Positions 61,778 through 64,000 of a stretch of 64,000 bases of DNA are shown here, piece by piece. A program made the translations under genes and the position numbers. Under the pieces are notes generated by a model. It saw nothing but the letters and a program-made list of their open reading frames with translations. It did not search any database and was not told the DNA's origin. The DNA comes from Paragemmobacter amnigenus (GTDB taxonomy: Bacteria > Pseudomonadota > Alphaproteobacteria > Rhodobacterales > Rhodobacteraceae): the NCBI RefSeq assembly GCF_009908265.2, contig NZ_JAAATX020000002.1, positions 1 to 64,000 on the forward strand, read 5' to 3'. How positions within the stretch are numbered: position 1 is the stretch's first letter; each line of letters opens with the position of its first letter.

Positions 61778-62983
61778 ATGGCAGGTAGCGGAGGTCCGTG
61801 GGGCGGCGGTGGCGGCCCGGGCGACGACGACCGGAACAATGGCGGCGGGCGCGGCGGCGATGATCGCCGCGGCGGCAACCGCAGGCCCGGCGAAGGCGGC
61901 CCCCAGATCCCCGAGATCGACGAGATCATGAAGAAGGGTCAGGAACAGCTGCGCGTCCTGATGGGCGGTCGCAACCGCGGCGGCTTCAATGGCGGCGGTG
62001 GCGGCGGCGGGCGCGATCCGAACGGCCCGCTCCTCACGAAGCAGGGCCTGATGCTCGGCGCGCTGGCAGCGGTCGGCCTCTGGGCCTTCATGTCTTTCTA
62101 CACGGTCCGGCCCGAAGAACGCTCGGTCGAACTTTTCCTTGGCGAATTCTCGGCTGTGGGCAATCCGGGCCTCAACTTCGCGCCCTGGCCCGTGGTCACT
62201 GCAGAAATCGTGTCGGTGACGGGCGAACGCACCACCGACATCGGTGCCGTGGGCGACGGGGCCATCGGTGACGGGCTGATGCTGACCCGCGATCAGAACA
62301 TCGTCGACATCGGCTTTCAGGTGGTCTGGAACGTGGCGGACCCCTCCGCCTTCCTCTTCAATCTCGCCGATCCTGACGACACGATCCGCGCGGTGTCGGA
62401 ATCCGCCATGCGTGACATCATCGCGCGCTCGGAACTCTCGCCCATCCTTAACCGCGACCGCGGCGTCATCGCGACCGACCTTCAGGCCGCCGTGCAAGGC
62501 ACGCTCGACAGCTATCAGGCGGGCATCAGCGTGATCCGCGTCAACCTGCAACGCGCCGCCCCGCCCCGCGAAGTCATCGACAGCTTCCGCGAAGTGCAGG
62601 CCGCCCAGCAGGAACGTGACCGGCTGGAGAAAGAGGCGGATGCCTATGCCAACCGCGTGACGGCAGGCGCACGGGGTGAGGCCGCGCGTCTTCTGGAAGA
62701 AGCCGAAGCCTACCGCGCGCAGGTCGTGAACGTGGCACAGGGTGAAGCGTCCCGCTTCCTGTCGGTCTACGAGGAATATGTGAAGGCGCCGGAAGTGACC
62801 CGCCGCCGCATGTATCTGGAAACGATGGAAAAGGTGCTGGGTGGCATGAACAAGGTCATCCTCGATGGCGTCGCCTCCGGCGAAGGTGGCGGTCAGGGCG
62901 TCGTGCCCTTCCTGCCGCTCAACGAACTCAACCGTCCGGCCCCGGCACAGGGCGCTGCCGCTACCACCGGAGGGACCAACTGA
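61778..62983 (+). CDS. hflK: FtsH protease modulator HflK
   Basis: A 401-residue SPFH/stomatin membrane protein that with HflC binds and regulates FtsH. The N-terminus is an unusual Gly/Arg/Asp-rich cytoplasmic stretch (GGGGGPGDDDRNNGGGRGGD, and more), followed by one helix LMLGALAAVGLWAFMSFYTV and the SPFH domain (VELFLGEFSAVGNPGLNFAP, to AEAYRAQVVNVAQGEASRFL coiled). Overlaps hflC by 1 base (TGATG). Confidence 0.96.
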   Translation: MAGSGGPWGGGGGPGDDDRNNGGGRGGDDRRGGNRRPGEGGPQIPEIDEIMKKGQEQLRVLMGGRNRGGFNGGGGGGGRDPNGPLLTKQGLMLGALAAVGLWAFMSFYTVRPEERSVELFLGEFSAVGNPGLNFAPWPVVTAEIVSVTGERTTDIGAVGDGAIGDGLMLTRDQNIVDIGFQVVWNVADPSAFLFNLADPDDTIRAVSESAMRDIIARSELSPILNRDRGVIATDLQAAVQGTLDSYQAGISVIRVNLQRAAPPREVIDSFREVQAAQQERDRLEKEADAYANRVTAGARGEAARLLEEAEAYRAQVVNVAQGEASRFLSVYEEYVKAPEVTRRRMYLETMEKVLGGMNKVILDGVASGEGGGQGVVPFLPLNELNRPAPAQGAAATTGGTN

Positions 62984-63885
62984 TGAAAAGCGCGATCCTT
63001 CTACCCATCGTCGCCATCCTCGGCGCCGCGGCCCTTTCATCGGTCTTCATCGTGGACGAGCGCGAAAAGGTGCTGGTGCTGCAATTCGGTCAGGTCAAGC
63101 AGGTCAAGCAGGACCCCGGTCTGGGCTTCAAGCTTCCCCTGATCCAGGAAGTCGTCCGCTACGACGGACGCATCCTCGGCCTGCCGACTGCCCCGGTCGA
63201 AGTCACCATGCTCGACGACCGCCGCCTCGTCGTCGATGCCTTCGCGCGCTGGCGCATCACCGATCTCGTGGAATTCCGCGAAGCTGTCGGCGCGGGGGGC
63301 GAGCTTCAGGCGCTCCGCCGTCTTGAAGGCATCGTGAACCCCGCGATCCAGCAGGTTCTGGGTTCCGTCCCCTCCAGCCGCGTGCTGTCCGAGGACCGGA
63401 CCGCCCTGATGAACCAGATCCGCGACATCGCACGCCGTCAGGCGGCCGCACTGGGGATCGAAGTCATCGACGTCCGCCTCACCCGCACCGACCTGCCCGA
63501 ACAGAACCTCGAGGCGACCTTCGCCCGGATGCGCGCCGAACGCGAACGCGAGGCGGCGGATGAAATCGCCCGCGGTGGCGAAGCCGCGCAGCGCGTCCGT
63601 GCCAGTGCGGACCGGACGGTCGTCGAACTCACCTCCGACGCCCGCCGTCAGGCCGATGTCATCCGGGGTGAGGCCGACGCCGAACGTAACGCCATCTATG
63701 CCGAAGCCTTCGGCCGCGATCCGGAATTCTTCGCCTTCACCCGCTCGCTCACCTCCTACGAACGCGCGCTGCAATCGGGGAATTCGTCGATCGTCATGCA
63801 GCCCGATAGCGAATTCTTCGACTATCTTCGCTCTGACGGTGGCCGCGGCAACCCGCCCGGCGGGGCCGCGCCCGTTCAGGAATGA
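62983..63885 (+). CDS. hflC: FtsH protease modulator HflC
   Basis: A 300-residue partner of HflK. N-terminal membrane anchor ILLPIVAILGAAALSSVFIV, SPFH domain (VLVLQFGQVKQVKQDPGLGF) and coiled C-terminal part (ERNAIYAEAFGRDPEFFAFT). ATG 62983 overlaps the hflK stop; its own stop overlaps the DUF2065 start (ATGA). All three genes are one transcription unit. Confidence 0.97.
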   Translation: MKSAILLPIVAILGAAALSSVFIVDEREKVLVLQFGQVKQVKQDPGLGFKLPLIQEVVRYDGRILGLPTAPVEVTMLDDRRLVVDAFARWRITDLVEFREAVGAGGELQALRRLEGIVNPAIQQVLGSVPSSRVLSEDRTALMNQIRDIARRQAAALGIEVIDVRLTRTDLPEQNLEATFARMRAEREREAADEIARGGEAAQRVRASADRTVVELTSDARRQADVIRGEADAERNAIYAEAFGRDPEFFAFTRSLTSYERALQSGNSSIVMQPDSEFFDYLRSDGGRGNPPGGAAPVQE

Positions 63886-64000
63886 GCTGGGTCCTCCTCG
63901 GCCTTGGCCTTGTCTTCGTGACAGAGGGGCTGGCGCTTGCGCTGGCCCCTTCGCGTGTCGAACAGGCGCTGGCCTTCCTCGCCTCCCTTCCGGCCGAACG
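63882..64000 (+). CDS. DUF2065 family membrane protein (start only)
   Basis: MSWVLLGLGLVFVTEGLALA is the first predicted helix, then APSRVEQALAFLASLPAER before the right edge. This matches DUF2065 (YjeT-like) proteins, small two-helix membrane proteins usually found after hflKC. Function unknown. The C-terminal part lies outside the window. Confidence 0.85.
   Translation, partial: MSWVLLGLGLVFVTEGLALALAPSRVEQALAFLASLPAE

Overview
The window is high-GC chromosomal DNA from an alphaproteobacterium of the order Rhodobacterales (Rhodobacter/Paracoccus/Roseobacter relatives). The evidence is gene content and order: gatCA, dnaG-rpoD, nrdR-ribD, thyA-folA, a phaZ/phaC-phaP-phaR polyhydroxyalkanoate locus with PhaR-type operators, secG-pyrG, purA plus a DUF2842 protein, and hflKC plus a DUF2065 protein. 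It also has an alpha-type RNase P RNA and many start/stop overlaps of the ATGA or GTGA kind. Most of it is core, vertically inherited genome. No rRNA, tRNA, CRISPR array, insertion sequence or integrase was seen.

Layout. 1-9 kb: an RluB-type pseudouridine synthase with a tandem-repeat tail (cut by the left edge), tadA, gatCA, a lipoprotein, an amidase, rnpB, rpmG and small enzymes. 9-21 kb: two regulators, a quinone-reductase-like dehydrogenase, a HisN-like phosphatase, dnaG, rpoD, nrdR, ribD and a glyoxalase. 20.7-25 kb: thyA-folA, then a low-GC islet with orphan genes and a higBA toxin-antitoxin module, a DUF2177 membrane protein, an ArsC-like protein and a cold-shock protein. A smaller low-GC orphan plus hicAB lies just after rpoD. 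25-35 kb: thrS, three tandem alpha/beta hydrolases (the third lacks its nucleophile serine), and the PHA locus, where PhaZ degrades, PhaC makes, PhaP coats and PhaR senses PHA granules. 35-45 kb: a long minus-strand block of a polar amino-acid type ABC transporter, two glutamine-synthetase-like ligases, a class I glutamine amidotransferase, an FAD amine oxidase and a DegT aminotransferase. This looks like a gamma-glutamylated amine (polyamine-like) uptake and breakdown pathway. 45-58 kb: a PhnD-like protein, a TerB-like protein, rlmJ, a TerC protein, pyrG, secG, purA, a 763-residue protein of unknown function, thiN, a DMT transporter, sdaA and a glutathione transferase. 58.9-64 kb: a secreted EF-hand protein, rpiA, gor, hflK, hflC and the start of a DUF2065 gene.

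The most unusual signals are non-coding. One is a family of intergenic hairpins with a shared CTGGCG or CTG-ACG-CAG loop, arranged as arrays of four at 35282-35396 and 48068-48178 and as a single copy at 40157-40180. The other is a dispersed hairpin element ending in ACCCCCGGAG(G/T)ATATTTGG-like sequence at about 1303, 6423 and 20173. Also notable are a PhaR operator placed exactly between the -35 and -10 of the phasin promoter, a codon-usage patch inside dnaG, a 39-codon translationally coupled small ORF at 7812-7931, and convergent gene pairs whose stop codons interlock in a TTAG or CTAG tetramer.
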